This document shows positions 1-9,051 of a stretch of DNA of 64,000 nucleotides, piece by piece; the first letter of the stretch is position 1; each line of letters starts with the position of its first letter. The notes beneath the pieces are model-generated. The model was not told the DNA's origin. It did no database searches and saw only the letters and a program-made list of their open reading frames with translations. Origin of the DNA: Polaromonas sp. (GTDB taxonomy: Bacteria > Pseudomonadota > Gammaproteobacteria > Burkholderiales > Burkholderiaceae_C). Both the position numbers and the translations under genes were made by a program. Location: contig JAURWY010000025.1 in assembly GCA_030654695.1 (NCBI GenBank), forward strand, positions 1-64,000. The letters are read 5' to 3'.

Positions 1-876
1 CTGATCGGTACCGTGCATTCGGGCGTGGCCATGGCCCTGGCCAAGGTCGCCAAAGACAGCGGTACTTTGCTGATCGTCCCGAACGCCGGTGCGGATGCTG
101 TGACGGGCCCGATGTGCGCCGTCAATATTTTCCGCAGCTCTTTTTCCAACTGGCAACCCGGCTACGCCATGGGCGAAGTCGTCGCCAAAAAAGGTCACAA
201 AAAGGTGGTCACCATCACCTGGAAATACGCTGCCGGCGATGAGTCCGTAAAAGGTTTCAAGGAAGCCTTTGAAAAAGGCGGCGGCAAAGTCGTCAAGGAA
301 CTCAGCCTGCCTTTCCCTGGCGTCGAATTTCAATCGTTGCTGACCGACATTGCCGCCACCAAGCCGGATGCGGTTTACACCTTCTTTGCTGGCGGTGGCG
401 CGGTGAAGTTCGTCAAAGACTATGCGGCCGCCGGATTGAAAAAAACCATCCCGTTGTACGGCTCCGGTTTCCTGACCGACGGTACGCTGGAAGCCCAAGG
501 GGCTGACGCCGATGGCCTGCTGACGGCGCTGCACTATGCCGACAGTTTGAACACGCCGCGCGACAACGCCTTTCGCTTGAGCTACGCCAAGGCCTACAAA
601 ATGCAGCCCGATGTTTATGCGGTGCAAGGTTATGACGCTGGACAAATGCTCGGCATCGGCCTGAACGCGGTCAAAGGCGACGTCAGCAAGAAAGCCGAAT
701 TTGCGGCGGCCCTGCACAAAGCCAAAATTGACAGTCCACGTGGACCTTTCACCATTTCCAAGTCGAACAACCCAGTGCAAGATTTCTACCTGCGCCAAGT
801 GTCCGGCAAAGAAAATAAGATGATTGGCATTGCCAGCAAAGGTCTGTCTGACCCGGGTCGTGGCTGCCGTCTTTGA
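1..876 (+). CDS. ABC transporter substrate-binding protein, Liv/HAAT type (5' truncated)
   Basis: The reading frame is open from the first base of the window, so the N terminus and signal peptide lie outside. The visible 291 residues are the C-terminal two thirds of a periplasmic Leu/Ile/Val-type binding protein (Peripla_BP_6): alternating Rossmann-like strands, an inter-lobe stretch near ITWKYAAGDE, and the family pattern VQGYDAGQ near the end. It would deliver its ligand to the permeases and ATPases encoded immediately downstream. The ligand cannot be read from sequence; family members bind branched-chain amino acids, amides or aromatic acids. A perfect hairpin separates it from the permease gene. 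Confidence 0.88.
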   Translation: MIGTVHSGVAMALAKVAKDSGTLLIVPNAGADAVTGPMCAVNIFRSSFSNWQPGYAMGEVVAKKGHKKVVTITWKYAAGDESVKGFKEAFEKGGGKVVKELSLPFPGVEFQSLLTDIAATKPDAVYTFFAGGGAVKFVKDYAAAGLKKTIPLYGSGFLTDGTLEAQGADADGLLTALHYADSLNTPRDNAFRLSYAKAYKMQPDVYAVQGYDAGQMLGIGLNAVKGDVSKKAEFAAALHKAKIDSPRGPFTISKSNNPVQDFYLRQVSGKENKMIGIASKGLSDPGRGCRL

Positions 877-911
877 TCTGCGCTAGCGCTTAACCATCCG
901 TCCAACGAGCT

Positions 912-945
912 CACCCACCGACCGCCTTCTTGCGGTCGGTGGGTG
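912..945 (+). terminator. Strong hairpin between binding-protein and permease genes
   Basis: A perfect 14-bp inverted repeat (912-925 with 932-945) encloses a 6-nt loop. It lies 35 bases after the binding-protein stop and 23 bases before the permease ATG. There is no U-tract after it, so it fits an mRNA-stabilising or partially attenuating hairpin better than a complete intrinsic terminator. Such a hairpin would keep the binding protein in excess over the membrane components. Confidence 0.75.
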
Positions 946-968
946 TCGCTCTGCCCAGAGGTTTCCCC

Positions 969-1850
969 ATGGATATGTCCATTTTTTTAATCCAGTGTCT
1001 GAACGCACTGCAATACGGCTTGTTGCTGTTTCTGGTGGCCTCGGGCCTGACGCTGATCTTCGGGATCATGGGCGTCATCAACTTAGCGCATGGCAGTTTC
1101 TACATGATCGGTGCCTATATGGCGTACGCGTTGGCACCGTTTGTGGCGATGACGTTTGGTGGCGGATTTTTTGCGACCCTGTTCGTGGGATTGGTGCTGG
1201 CGGTGATTCTGGGTTATGTGTTGGAGTGGGCGTTTTACAGCTTCTTGTATGACCGCGAACACCTGCAGCAAGTGCTCATGACCTACGGTTTGATTCTGGT
1301 GTTTGAAGAGTTGCGCAGCATCTTGGTGGGCGATGACGTGCATGGCGTCGAGGTGCCGGCGATGCTGTCTGGCACGCTGGCCTTGGGCGATGTGATGACC
1401 TACCCTGTTTATCGCCTGTTTGTGTCGGCGGTCTGTTTGGTGTTGGCGCTCGGCATGTACCTCGTGTTCACGCGCACGCGCTTGGGCATGATGATCCGAG
1501 CCGGCAGCACGAACCGCGAAATGATTCAGTCTCTCGGGATTGACATTAAATTTTTATACCGTGTGGTGTTCGCCGCCGGTATGGCAATTGCCGTGTTGGC
1601 CGGCATGGTGGCCGCACCGGTGTCGTCGGTTTACCCGGGTATGGGCAACAGCGTGTTGATCATCTGTTTTGTGGTGGTGGTGATCGGCGGCATTGGCTCG
1701 ATCCGCGGTGCGCTGCTGGCGTCGCTGCTGATCGGCGTGGTCGACACCTTCGGCAAGGTGTTGCTGCCGGAAGCCGCTGGCGTGTTGGTGTATGTGCTGA
1801 TGGCCCTGATCCTGCTGTGGAAGCCGGACGGACTTTTCAAGGCGGGCTGA
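969..1850 (+). CDS. Branched-chain-type ABC transporter permease (LivH family)
   Basis: A 293-residue inner-membrane permease of about eight hydrophobic segments. It carries LivH-family hallmarks: the early ASGLTLIFGIMGVINLAHG stretch and the late GGIGSIRGAL cytoplasmic loop that contacts the ATPase. I start it at ATG 969 (MDMSIFLIQC), not at the earlier in-frame codon at 930, because 930 falls inside the upstream hairpin. The next gene begins 3 bases after the stop, so it pairs with that LivM-type permease. Substrate unknown. Confidence 0.9.
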   Translation: MDMSIFLIQCLNALQYGLLLFLVASGLTLIFGIMGVINLAHGSFYMIGAYMAYALAPFVAMTFGGGFFATLFVGLVLAVILGYVLEWAFYSFLYDREHLQQVLMTYGLILVFEELRSILVGDDVHGVEVPAMLSGTLALGDVMTYPVYRLFVSAVCLVLALGMYLVFTRTRLGMMIRAGSTNREMIQSLGIDIKFLYRVVFAAGMAIAVLAGMVAAPVSSVYPGMGNSVLIICFVVVVIGGIGSIRGALLASLLIGVVDTFGKVLLPEAAGVLVYVLMALILLWKPDGLFKAG

Positions 1851-1853
1851 GCG

Positions 1854-2846
1854 ATGTTCAATTCTAAAAATTTATTTGCCATCGCGTCCTTTGTGGCGCT
1901 GGCACTTTACCCGTTGGTCAGCGGCAGCTACGGCATTGACCTCGTCACCAAGATCATGATTTTCGCGGTCTTTGCGCTCAGCCTGGAGTTGCTGGTCGGC
2001 ACCACCGGCTTGGTGTGCTTTGGCCATGCGGCGTTCTTTGGCATTGGCGCGTACGCGGCGGTGCTGCTGTCCTCGCCAACCGATGCGTCGTCGCTGGCTT
2101 GGTTGCTGCCTGCCAGCGTGCTGGCGGCCAGCGTTTACGCGTTGATGGTCGGTGCGTTGTCGCTGCGGACCAAGGGTGTTTACTTCATCATGGTCACCTT
2201 AGCCTTCGCGCAGATGGCTTACTACGTGGTGCATGACACGCCGTTGGGGGGCGGCACAGACGGTATTTATCTGATGATCAAACCGACGTTGGGCGCATGG
2301 CTTGACTTGGACAATGCACGCGTGTTGTACGGTTTCACGTTGGCCACACTGGTGGCTGTTTTCGGCTTTTTGGCGGTGCTGTTGCGCTCGCGCTTTGGCC
2401 GGGCGCTCTCTGGCATTCGCGTCAATGAGCAGCGCATGCGGGCTACCGGCTTTTCGACCTACCCTTACAAGCTGGCGGCCTTTGTGATCTCTGGCGGCAT
2501 TGCCGGCCTCGCTGGATTTTTGTTCGCCATCAAGGACGGCTACGTGAACCCCGAGATGATGAGCTGGCACCTGTCGGGTGCGGTGCTCATCATGATTATT
2601 TTGGGTGGTCTGGGTGACTTGCGCGGTGCGCTGATAGGCGCGTTTGCTTTTGCACTGTTGCAAGAATTTTTCAAGTCCGAAGCGATTTTTGGCGCCTTTG
2701 CGAAACATTGGAACATGGGCTTGGGCCTGACCATCATCGCCAGCGTGGTCCTCTTGCCACGCGGTCTGGTGGGATTGCCAGGACAAATCAAGGCACGGTT
2801 GACCGGTCGCCGTGGTGAAGAAGGAGCACGCCATGAAGCCGTCTGA
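1854..2846 (+). CDS. Branched-chain-type ABC transporter permease (LivM family)
   Basis: A 330-residue polytopic membrane protein, the second permease of the importer. LivM features are visible: the TTGLVCFGHAAFFGIGAYAA stretch near residue 50, SLRTKGVYFIMVTLAFAQM in the middle, and the GGLGDLRGALIGA coupling loop near residue 245. The C terminus is a basic cytoplasmic tail. It starts 3 bases after the upstream permease and overlaps the ATPase gene by 14 bases, consistent with translational coupling. Confidence 0.9.
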   Translation: MFNSKNLFAIASFVALALYPLVSGSYGIDLVTKIMIFAVFALSLELLVGTTGLVCFGHAAFFGIGAYAAVLLSSPTDASSLAWLLPASVLAASVYALMVGALSLRTKGVYFIMVTLAFAQMAYYVVHDTPLGGGTDGIYLMIKPTLGAWLDLDNARVLYGFTLATLVAVFGFLAVLLRSRFGRALSGIRVNEQRMRATGFSTYPYKLAAFVISGGIAGLAGFLFAIKDGYVNPEMMSWHLSGAVLIMIILGGLGDLRGALIGAFAFALLQEFFKSEAIFGAFAKHWNMGLGLTIIASVVLLPRGLVGLPGQIKARLTGRRGEEGARHEAV

Positions 2847-3597
2847 AACCGTCCCTAACGTGTTGCTGCGCGGGCATGAGATTAGCCGCCGCTGGGGCGG
2901 TCTGTTGGCGCTTGACAAAGTGTCACTGTCGCTAGAACGCGGGACTGTGCATGCCGTCATCGGCACCAATGGCGCTGGAAAGTCCACGCTCATCAACATC
3001 TTGTCGGGCGAAATAGAGCCGTCCAGCGGTCGGGTCGAGTTGATGGGCCAAGACGTGACCGGCTGGACCCAGCCGCGGCGCGCCCGTGCCGGGCTGGGGC
3101 GCAGTTACCAGCGCAACACGATTTACCCGAGCTTCTCGGTGCTTGAAAACTGCCGTCTGGCGGCACAAGCTGCCAACCAAAAGCCGTGGTTGTTTTGGCA
3201 AGACGCACAGCGCTGTGAAGCCAGCTTGGCGGCAGCGCACGGCGCTGCCGAGCGCAGTGGCTTGACGCCGCTGATAGACCGCGCTGCCGGCCTGCTCTCG
3301 CATGGGCAAAAGCGCCAGCTTGAAATCGCCATGTGCCTGGCCACCGCGCCTGATGTGTTGCTGCTTGACGAACCGCTGGCGGGGATGGGCGCGGAAGAAA
3401 CCGAACGCATGCTCACTTTGTTGGCCGAACTCAAACAAAGGCATGCCATCTTGCTGGTCGAGCACGACATGGATGCCATCTTCCGCATCGCTGACTGCAT
3501 CACGGTGATGGTCAATGGCTGCGTGATTGCGACTGACACGCCAGCTGCCGTGCGCAGCAATCCGCTGGTGCAGGCCGCCTATCTCGGGGAGCATTGA
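2833..3597 (+). CDS. ABC transporter ATP-binding protein (LivG family)
   Basis: A 254-residue cytoplasmic ATPase. Walker A GTNGAGKST lies near residues 44-52 and Walker B is LLLLDEPLAGM. The signature region is LLSHGQKRQLEIA, the LivG-type variant of LSGGQ, and the H-loop is LVEHDMD. ATG 2833 is preferred over GTG 2812 because GAAGGAG sits just upstream and the family alignment begins near there. It overlaps the LivM gene by 14 bases and ends one base before the second ATPase gene. It energises the importer encoded upstream. Confidence 0.9.
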   Translation: MKPSETVPNVLLRGHEISRRWGGLLALDKVSLSLERGTVHAVIGTNGAGKSTLINILSGEIEPSSGRVELMGQDVTGWTQPRRARAGLGRSYQRNTIYPSFSVLENCRLAAQAANQKPWLFWQDAQRCEASLAAAHGAAERSGLTPLIDRAAGLLSHGQKRQLEIAMCLATAPDVLLLDEPLAGMGAEETERMLTLLAELKQRHAILLVEHDMDAIFRIADCITVMVNGCVIATDTPAAVRSNPLVQAAYLGEH

Positions 3598-3598
3598 C

Positions 3599-4360
3599 AT
3601 GAGCGAAATCAAAACGGCAGCGTCCATGTCGGATGATGTTTCTGTGGCTTCTGCCGACCTTTTATTGGACGCCCACGGCATCCATGCCTGGTACGGTTCC
3701 AGCCATGTGCTGCACGGCATCGACCTGCAGATCGGGCGCGGTGAAACGATCGGTCTGCTTGGCCGCAACGGCATGGGCAAAAGCACATTGATACGCAGTC
3801 TGCTCGGTCATGTGACGCAACGCGATGGTCATTTGACCCTTTTCGGCAAAGACTGCTCACGCGCCAAACCGCACGAGGTGGCACGACTCGGCGTGGCTTA
3901 TGTTCCCGAGGGGCGCGGCGTGTTCCCCAACCTCACGGTGCGAGAAAACCTGGTGATGGCCGCTCGGCTTGGCCGCGACGGGCGCAACGATTGGTCGCTG
4001 GAGCGGGTGCTGGAAACCTTTCCGCGGCTGCAAGAGCGACTCAGCAACCTCGGTGCGCAACTGTCCGGTGGTGAGCAGCAAATGTTGTCCATCGGCCGGG
4101 CGCTGATGCAGCACCCGGAACTCATCATTCTGGACGAAGCCACCGAAGGTCTGGCGCCGTTGATCGTGGCCGATATCTGGCGCGTGATCGGACAGATCCG
4201 CGCCAGCGGCATCGCCACCTTGATCGTTGACCGCGACTACCGCAAGGTGTTGACGCATGCCGATCGGGCCATCGTCTTGCAAAAAGGGCTGGTGGTGTTG
4301 CAGGGTTCTGCTTCTGCGGTGGCGGGGAGCGCTGCGTTGGCTGGATTTTTGGGGGTTTAA
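3599..4360 (+). CDS. ABC transporter ATP-binding protein (LivF family)
   Basis: A 253-residue ATPase, the last gene of the first importer operon. Walker A GRNGMGKST is at about residues 55-63, the signature is canonical LSGGEQQML, and Walker B is LIILDEATEGLAPL. The H-loop region reads IVDRDYRKV where most LivF proteins have VEQN, so the switch histidine is not obvious. The N terminus carries about 20 extra residues before the ABC domain. The start at ATG 3599 sits one base after the LivG stop. The gene converges on the ketopantoate-reductase-like gene 13 bases away. Confidence 0.88.
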   Translation: MSEIKTAASMSDDVSVASADLLLDAHGIHAWYGSSHVLHGIDLQIGRGETIGLLGRNGMGKSTLIRSLLGHVTQRDGHLTLFGKDCSRAKPHEVARLGVAYVPEGRGVFPNLTVRENLVMAARLGRDGRNDWSLERVLETFPRLQERLSNLGAQLSGGEQQMLSIGRALMQHPELIILDEATEGLAPLIVADIWRVIGQIRASGIATLIVDRDYRKVLTHADRAIVLQKGLVVLQGSASAVAGSAALAGFLGV

Positions 4361-4373
4361 GCTGGGGCTCGGC

Positions 4374-5372
4374 CTAGGCCGTTGGGTACAAACCCAGCCC
4401 TTGCATCTGCAATCTTGACAAGCCAAAAAGCGCATCGGTGAACGGCGTGGCCACACCGGTGATCTGGCCCAACTCGCGGACTGCGCCGACCAGTGCATCG
4501 AGTTCTACGGCGCGCTTGGCTTCCACGTCTTGCAGCATCGACGACTTGAAGGCACCGAGTTTGCGCGTCACCGCATGCCGGTCTTCCGGGTGTTGATCGA
4601 TCGGAATCCCGATCGCCGCACCGATGGACTTCGCCTCCAGCATGACCTGCGAGATGAAGTTCAGCACCAGCGGGTCATTCAAAATTTTGTCAGTGGTGGC
4701 ACCGGTCAAAGCACTGACGGGGTTGATCGTCATATTGCCCCACAGCTTGTACCAAGTGTCCTTTTGAATTTGTGCCGACAGCGTGGTGTCGAACCCGGCG
4801 TTTTGCAGCAAGGCGTGTAGCGCTTGAACGCGCTCAGACACCAAGCCAGAAGGCTCGCCAATGATCAGTCCGTTGCCGAAGTGGTGCTGCACTTCGGCAG
4901 GGCTGCGCAGTGAGCAACTGGCATGCACCACACAGCCGATGACATGCTCTGCGGGAATGGCTTGGGCAATGCGGTCCTGCCGGTCTACGCTGGACAGCGG
5001 GGTGTTGGCGTGCGAGCCGCCAAAGCCTTGTAAGAACCACCACGGAACACCGTTCATCGCCGTCAGCACCACCGTGTTTGGCCCTAAGAGGGGTGCGATG
5101 TGCGCAGCGACATTCGCCAAACTCGGGGCTTTAACAGCCACGATGACCAAATCTTGCACGCCTAGATCAGCCGAGTTACTGCTGGTGGTGAGTGCGCTGT
5201 GCGTGATCAAAGCGCCCGACATGTGCAGGCGTAAACCTGATGACTTCAGTGCCGCCAATGTCTCGCCGCGCGCCACGACAGACAGCGTTACGCCCGGTTG
5301 TTGCGCCAAGCGCGCGCCTATCCAGCCGCCAATGGCACCGGCGCCGTAAATACAGATTTTTTGAAACATCAT
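4374..5372 (-). CDS. Ketopantoate reductase-like NADPH-dependent oxidoreductase (PanE/ApbA family)
   Basis: A 332-residue protein with an N-terminal Rossmann motif GAGAIGGWIGARLA (residues about 10-23). The C-terminal helical domain contains KDTWYKLWGNMTINP, the lysine/asparagine region used by 2-dehydropantoate 2-reductases. PanE reduces ketopantoate in pantothenate synthesis, but many catabolic clusters carry paralogues that act on other 2-keto acids. Its partner here is an amidohydrolase 3 bases upstream on the same strand, which favours a catabolic role. Two adjacent ATG codons could both serve as start. Confidence 0.85.
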   Translation of the reverse strand: MMFQKICIYGAGAIGGWIGARLAQQPGVTLSVVARGETLAALKSSGLRLHMSGALITHSALTTSSNSADLGVQDLVIVAVKAPSLANVAAHIAPLLGPNTVVLTAMNGVPWWFLQGFGGSHANTPLSSVDRQDRIAQAIPAEHVIGCVVHASCSLRSPAEVQHHFGNGLIIGEPSGLVSERVQALHALLQNAGFDTTLSAQIQKDTWYKLWGNMTINPVSALTGATTDKILNDPLVLNFISQVMLEAKSIGAAIGIPIDQHPEDRHAVTRKLGAFKSSMLQDVEAKRAVELDALVGAVRELGQITGVATPFTDALFGLSRLQMQGLGLYPTA

Positions 5373-5375
5373 GGT

Positions 5376-6239
5376 CTAAGAAAGTCCCAACAAACGAACC
5401 GCGTTGTCTTTCAAAATGCCGGGCATCACCTCGGGCTTGAACCCGGCTTCTTGAAACTCTTTCATCCAGCGATCTGGCGTGATCAGCGGGTAGTCACTGC
5501 CAAACAGAATGCGGTCTTTTAAAAGCGTGTTGGCGTATTGCACCAACTGCTTGGGAAAGTACTTTGGACTCCAGCCGCTCAGGTCAATCCAAACGTTGGG
5601 TTTGTGGGTGGCCACGCTGAGGGCTTCGTCTTGCCACGGAAAGCTGGGGTGGGCCATGACGATCTGCATGTCCGGAAAATCAATGGCAACGTCGTCCAGG
5701 TGCATGGGGTTGCTGTACTCCAAGCGAAGCCCGCCGCCGCAGCGCATGCCACTGCCAATGCCGCTGTGACCTGTGTGAAAAATAGCCGGCAATTTGTACT
5801 CGTTGATCACTTCGTAAATGGGCCACGCCATGCGGTCATACGGGTGATAGCCCTGCACCGTGGGGTGAAACTTGAAGCCCTTGATGCCGAACTGTTCAAT
5901 CAAGCGCCGCGCCTCCCGCGCACCCATCTTGCCTTTGTGGGGATCAATGCTGGCGAAGGCCACCATCATGTCGGCGTTAGCCTTGGCCGCCTCGGCGATT
6001 TCTTCGTTCGGAATGCGTTGACGCCCCATCTGCGATTCAGCGTCGACCGTGAACATCACCAGGCCAATTTTTCGCTCACGGTAATAGGCGATGGTTTCTG
6101 CAATCGTTGGGCGACGACTGTTTCGGAAGTACTTGTCAGCGGCGCGGTCAAATTCCTCACCGTAGTTGTCAAACGGATTCCAGCAACTCACTTCGGCGTG
6201 GGTGTGAATGTCAATAGCGACGAGGTTTTGATGGTCCAT
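5376..6239 (-). CDS. Metal-dependent amidohydrolase (Amidohydro_2 / ACMSD-like)
   Basis: A 287-residue TIM-barrel hydrolase or decarboxylase. Metal-ligand motifs are in the expected order: DIHTH at residues 10-14, FHTGHSG in mid-protein, VMAHPSFPW, and FGSDYPL near the C terminus. Relatives decarboxylate or hydrate ring-cleavage products and aromatic acids (ACMSD, gamma-resorcylate decarboxylase, 4-oxalomesaconate hydratase). The exact reaction is not readable. The start MDHQNLVAID at 6239 is preferred because it places the metal motif at the usual distance from the N terminus. It is probably the first gene of a two-gene operon divergent from the phenylpropanoid operon. Confidence 0.85.
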   Translation of the reverse strand: MDHQNLVAIDIHTHAEVSCWNPFDNYGEEFDRAADKYFRNSRRPTIAETIAYYRERKIGLVMFTVDAESQMGRQRIPNEEIAEAAKANADMMVAFASIDPHKGKMGAREARRLIEQFGIKGFKFHPTVQGYHPYDRMAWPIYEVINEYKLPAIFHTGHSGIGSGMRCGGGLRLEYSNPMHLDDVAIDFPDMQIVMAHPSFPWQDEALSVATHKPNVWIDLSGWSPKYFPKQLVQYANTLLKDRILFGSDYPLITPDRWMKEFQEAGFKPEVMPGILKDNAVRLLGLS

Positions 6240-6314
6240 AAAAATTCTCAAATAGGGGATGGTGACAGGTCGGCAGACTAGGGTAAACACCGAGTCAAGG
6301 TGATGAAAAGCCTC

Positions 6315-6343
6315 TTGAATTGCTTATATCTTATAACCATAAT
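6315..6343 (+). promoter_or_regulatory. Predicted sigma-70 promoter of the phenylpropanoid operon, with operator-like repeat
   Basis: TTGAAT (6315-6320) and CATAAT (6338-6343) are separated by exactly 17 bases. Between them lies the inverted repeat TTATA-TCT-TATAA (6324-6336), well placed for a repressor to block RNA polymerase. The MarR protein encoded at the end of the operon is the obvious candidate. The predicted transcript begins about 17 bases upstream of ATG 6367. Confidence 0.65.
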
Positions 6344-6366
6344 TCAGCCCAGAAAGATTAAATACC

Positions 6367-7149
6367 ATGAGCAGCAAAGACATCCATTTCGAACTGTGCG
6401 GTGAGCAAAAAGAAGTCGCCGTGATTCGGCTGACCCGCGTTGCCAAGCGCAACGCTTTGAATGACGCCCTCATTCTGGCATTGCGTGACCTGTTTGAAAA
6501 TATGCCCGCCAGCGTCCGTGCGGCCGTCATTGATGGCGAGGGCGAACACTTTTGTGCCGGTCTTGATTTGAGTGAACTTCAGGACCGCGATGCAGGCCAA
6601 GGCTTGCATCACTCGCGCATGTGGCACTCGGCCCTCGAGCGTGTTCAGTACGGGCCGGTGCCGGTCGTTGCCGCCTTGCACGGCGCGGTGGTCGGAGGCG
6701 GTCTTGAATTGGCCAGCGCCTGTCATATCCGCGTCGCCGACGAATCTACTTTTTACGCGCTGCCTGAAGGCTCACGTGGGATTTTTGTGGGCGGTGGTGG
6801 CTCGGTGCGCATCCCGCGCCTGATTGGCGCAGCGCGCATGACTGACATGATGCTCACCGGCCGCGTCTTCAATGCGCAAGACGGTGAGCGCATCGGTCTG
6901 GCCCAGTACCTGGTGCCGCAAGGGACAGCTTTTGAGAAGGCTTATGCGCTGGCCGTGCGCATTGCAACCAATGCACCGCTGACCAACTATGCGCTGACCC
7001 ATGTGTTGCCGCGCATTGCAGAACAACCGGCCGATCAAGGCTTCATGACGGAAGCCATGATGGCGGCGATTGCCCAAAGCGCACCAGAGGCTAAGGAGCG
7101 TGTTCGCGCGTTTCTGGAAGGTCGCGCCGACAAGGTCAAAAAAGCTTAA
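6367..7149 (+). CDS. Enoyl-CoA hydratase/isomerase (crotonase family)
   Basis: A 260-residue crotonase. Both glutamates used for hydration in classical enoyl-CoA hydratases are present, in VVGGGLELAS and ALPEGSRGIF, and the first oxyanion-hole region is HFCAGLDLSEL. It is the first gene of the operon, preceded by AGAAAG and a good promoter. With feruloyl-CoA synthase directly downstream it probably hydrates feruloyl-, coumaroyl- or cinnamoyl-CoA. It could instead be a feruloyl-CoA hydratase-lyase, but those are usually a little longer and pair with vanillin dehydrogenase, which is absent here. Confidence 0.88.
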   Translation: MSSKDIHFELCGEQKEVAVIRLTRVAKRNALNDALILALRDLFENMPASVRAAVIDGEGEHFCAGLDLSELQDRDAGQGLHHSRMWHSALERVQYGPVPVVAALHGAVVGGGLELASACHIRVADESTFYALPEGSRGIFVGGGGSVRIPRLIGAARMTDMMLTGRVFNAQDGERIGLAQYLVPQGTAFEKAYALAVRIATNAPLTNYALTHVLPRIAEQPADQGFMTEAMMAAIAQSAPEAKERVRAFLEGRADKVKKA

Positions 7150-7178
7150 AAGCTAACGGATAAAAAAGAGACAAGACC

Positions 7179-9038
7179 ATGAAAGCCCCTCAATTTCGCC
7201 CAATGACTTTTGGTGTCACCCGCGTCAGCCTGCGCGATGGCGCACCTGGCGTGCATTACCTGAAGGCCGATCAGGCGCTGGCGGACTACCCGGTACGGAT
7301 GACAGATCGTCTGCAGCACTGGGCTGAGACCGCGCCGGATCGTGTCTTTATGGCGCGCCGCGAAAAGCTCGCAGCCGGCGGCAGCGGTGAATGGCAAGAA
7401 ATCAGCTATGCGCAAGCCTGGACCAGTGCCCGCAGCATCGCCCAAGCCTTGATCGACAGAGGGTTGAACGCGGAGCGGCCGGTGGCGATTCTGTCTGAAA
7501 ACGACTTGGAACATGCGCTGCTGTCATTGGGTTGTCTGCTGGCGGGTGTGCCGTTTGTCCCCACCTCACCGCCGTATTCGTTGGTCAGCCAGGACTACGA
7601 CAAACTGCGTCATGTGCTGAAGACCGTCACCCCTGGTTTGGTGTTTGCAGCGGATGCCACTCGCTACGCCAAAGCCATCACTGCGACCGTTGGCCCTGAG
7701 ACAGAAGTTGTTCTCACGCATGGTGACATGGGCGATCGCGCCAGCACCTCGTTTCAAACACTGCTGGACACCGTGGCGACGCCTGCGGTGGATGCCGCGA
7801 TGGCGGCCACAGGCCCCGACACGATCACCAAGTTTCTCTTCACCAGCGGCTCCACCAAGATGCCCAAGGCGGTGATCAACACCCAGCGCATGTGGTGCGC
7901 CAATCAGCAGCAAATGATCCAAAGCATGCCGGTGCTGGCCGAGCAGCCGCTGGTGTTGGTGGACTGGTTGCCCTGGAACCATACCTTCGGTGGCAACCAC
8001 AATTTCGGCATGGTGGTCTACAACGGCGGTACGCTGTACATCGACGACGGCAAGCCAACCCCCGCCTTGATGGCAGAGACACTGCGCAACTTGCGTGACA
8101 TCGCGCCCACGGTGTACTTCAATGTGCCGACCGGTTTTGAGGCGATCGCTAACGCCATGAAGACCGATGCCGCGCTGCGCAGCAAACTGTTGTCGCGTGT
8201 GAAGATGTTCTTTTATTCAGGGGCTGCGCTGGCGCAACCCATCTGGGATGGCTTGTACGCAGCCCAGGAAAAAGAAGTCGGTGAGCGCATCGTCATGGCC
8301 ACCGGCTTGGGCATGACAGAGTCGGGACCGTTTGCGATTTTTGTCACCAACCCCAACGTCAAGGCAGGTGACTTGGGTGTACCGACACCGGGCATGGCGC
8401 TCAAACTGGTTGACATGGATGGCAAGACAGAAGTGCGCTACCGCGGCCCCAACATCACACCGGGCTACTGGCGCGCGCCGGAAGAAACGGCGGCGAACTT
8501 CGACGAAGAAGGCTACTTTTGCTCAGGTGATGCGGTCAAGTGGATCGATGAAACCGACATCCACCAGGGCCTGAAGTTCGATGGCCGAATTGCTGAAGAT
8601 TTCAAGTTGGCCACCGGCACATTCGTCAGCGTCGGTCCGCTGCGCGCCAAGATCATCGCGGCGGGTGCGCCTTACATTCAAGACGTTGTGCTGACCGGCA
8701 TCAACCTCAAGGAAGTCGGCGCCATGGTCTTTCCAACGCAGGCGGTACGGACCCTGAGCGGTCTGGACGCTTCGGCACCGATGGCTGATGTGCTGGCCAG
8801 CGAAGCCGTCCATCTGCAATTCCAAAAAATCATCAACCAACTGGCTGTGACCGCCACGGGCAGCGCCAGTCGCATCGCCCGCATGTGTTTGTTGGCTGAG
8901 CCGCCCACCATTGATCGCAGCGAAGTCACGGACAAGGGCTCGATCAATCAACGCGCCGTGCTGACCCACCGCGCAGAAACGGTGGACGCGCTGCATGCGG
9001 ACAAGTTGCACAGCATTCTGAAACCCGTCACGGCTTGA
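7179..9038 (+). CDS. fcs: Feruloyl-CoA synthase (aromatic acid-CoA ligase)
   Basis: A 619-residue adenylate-forming enzyme that activates hydroxycinnamates with ATP and CoA. The P-loop-like motif is TSGSTKMPK at residues 222-230, the form typical of feruloyl-CoA synthases. Further motifs are DWLPWNHTFGGNH, the A5 region ATGLGMTESGP, and a C-terminal lysine in TDKGSINQRA. The length also fits this ligase group better than generic acyl-CoA synthetases (about 550). It lies 29 bases after the hydratase and 13 bases before a thiolase, so its CoA ester would feed a beta-oxidation-like route. Confidence 0.9.
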   Translation: MKAPQFRPMTFGVTRVSLRDGAPGVHYLKADQALADYPVRMTDRLQHWAETAPDRVFMARREKLAAGGSGEWQEISYAQAWTSARSIAQALIDRGLNAERPVAILSENDLEHALLSLGCLLAGVPFVPTSPPYSLVSQDYDKLRHVLKTVTPGLVFAADATRYAKAITATVGPETEVVLTHGDMGDRASTSFQTLLDTVATPAVDAAMAATGPDTITKFLFTSGSTKMPKAVINTQRMWCANQQQMIQSMPVLAEQPLVLVDWLPWNHTFGGNHNFGMVVYNGGTLYIDDGKPTPALMAETLRNLRDIAPTVYFNVPTGFEAIANAMKTDAALRSKLLSRVKMFFYSGAALAQPIWDGLYAAQEKEVGERIVMATGLGMTESGPFAIFVTNPNVKAGDLGVPTPGMALKLVDMDGKTEVRYRGPNITPGYWRAPEETAANFDEEGYFCSGDAVKWIDETDIHQGLKFDGRIAEDFKLATGTFVSVGPLRAKIIAAGAPYIQDVVLTGINLKEVGAMVFPTQAVRTLSGLDASAPMADVLASEAVHLQFQKIINQLAVTATGSASRIARMCLLAEPPTIDRSEVTDKGSINQRAVLTHRAETVDALHADKLHSILKPVTA

Positions 9039-9051
9039 AAGGTCAAACACC

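Noticed and set aside
4370..4381. A 12-bp palindrome CGGCCTAGGCCG at the junction of the livF and ketopantoate-reductase-like genes.
   Set aside because: It has no loop or T-tract and overlaps the stop of the minus-strand gene. It is probably a chance GC-rich palindrome.
6367..9038. A classical fcs-ech-vdh (retro-aldol) ferulate cluster.
   Set aside because: No vanillin dehydrogenase gene is present, and thiolase, SDR and thioesterase genes follow directly, which fits a beta-oxidative route better.
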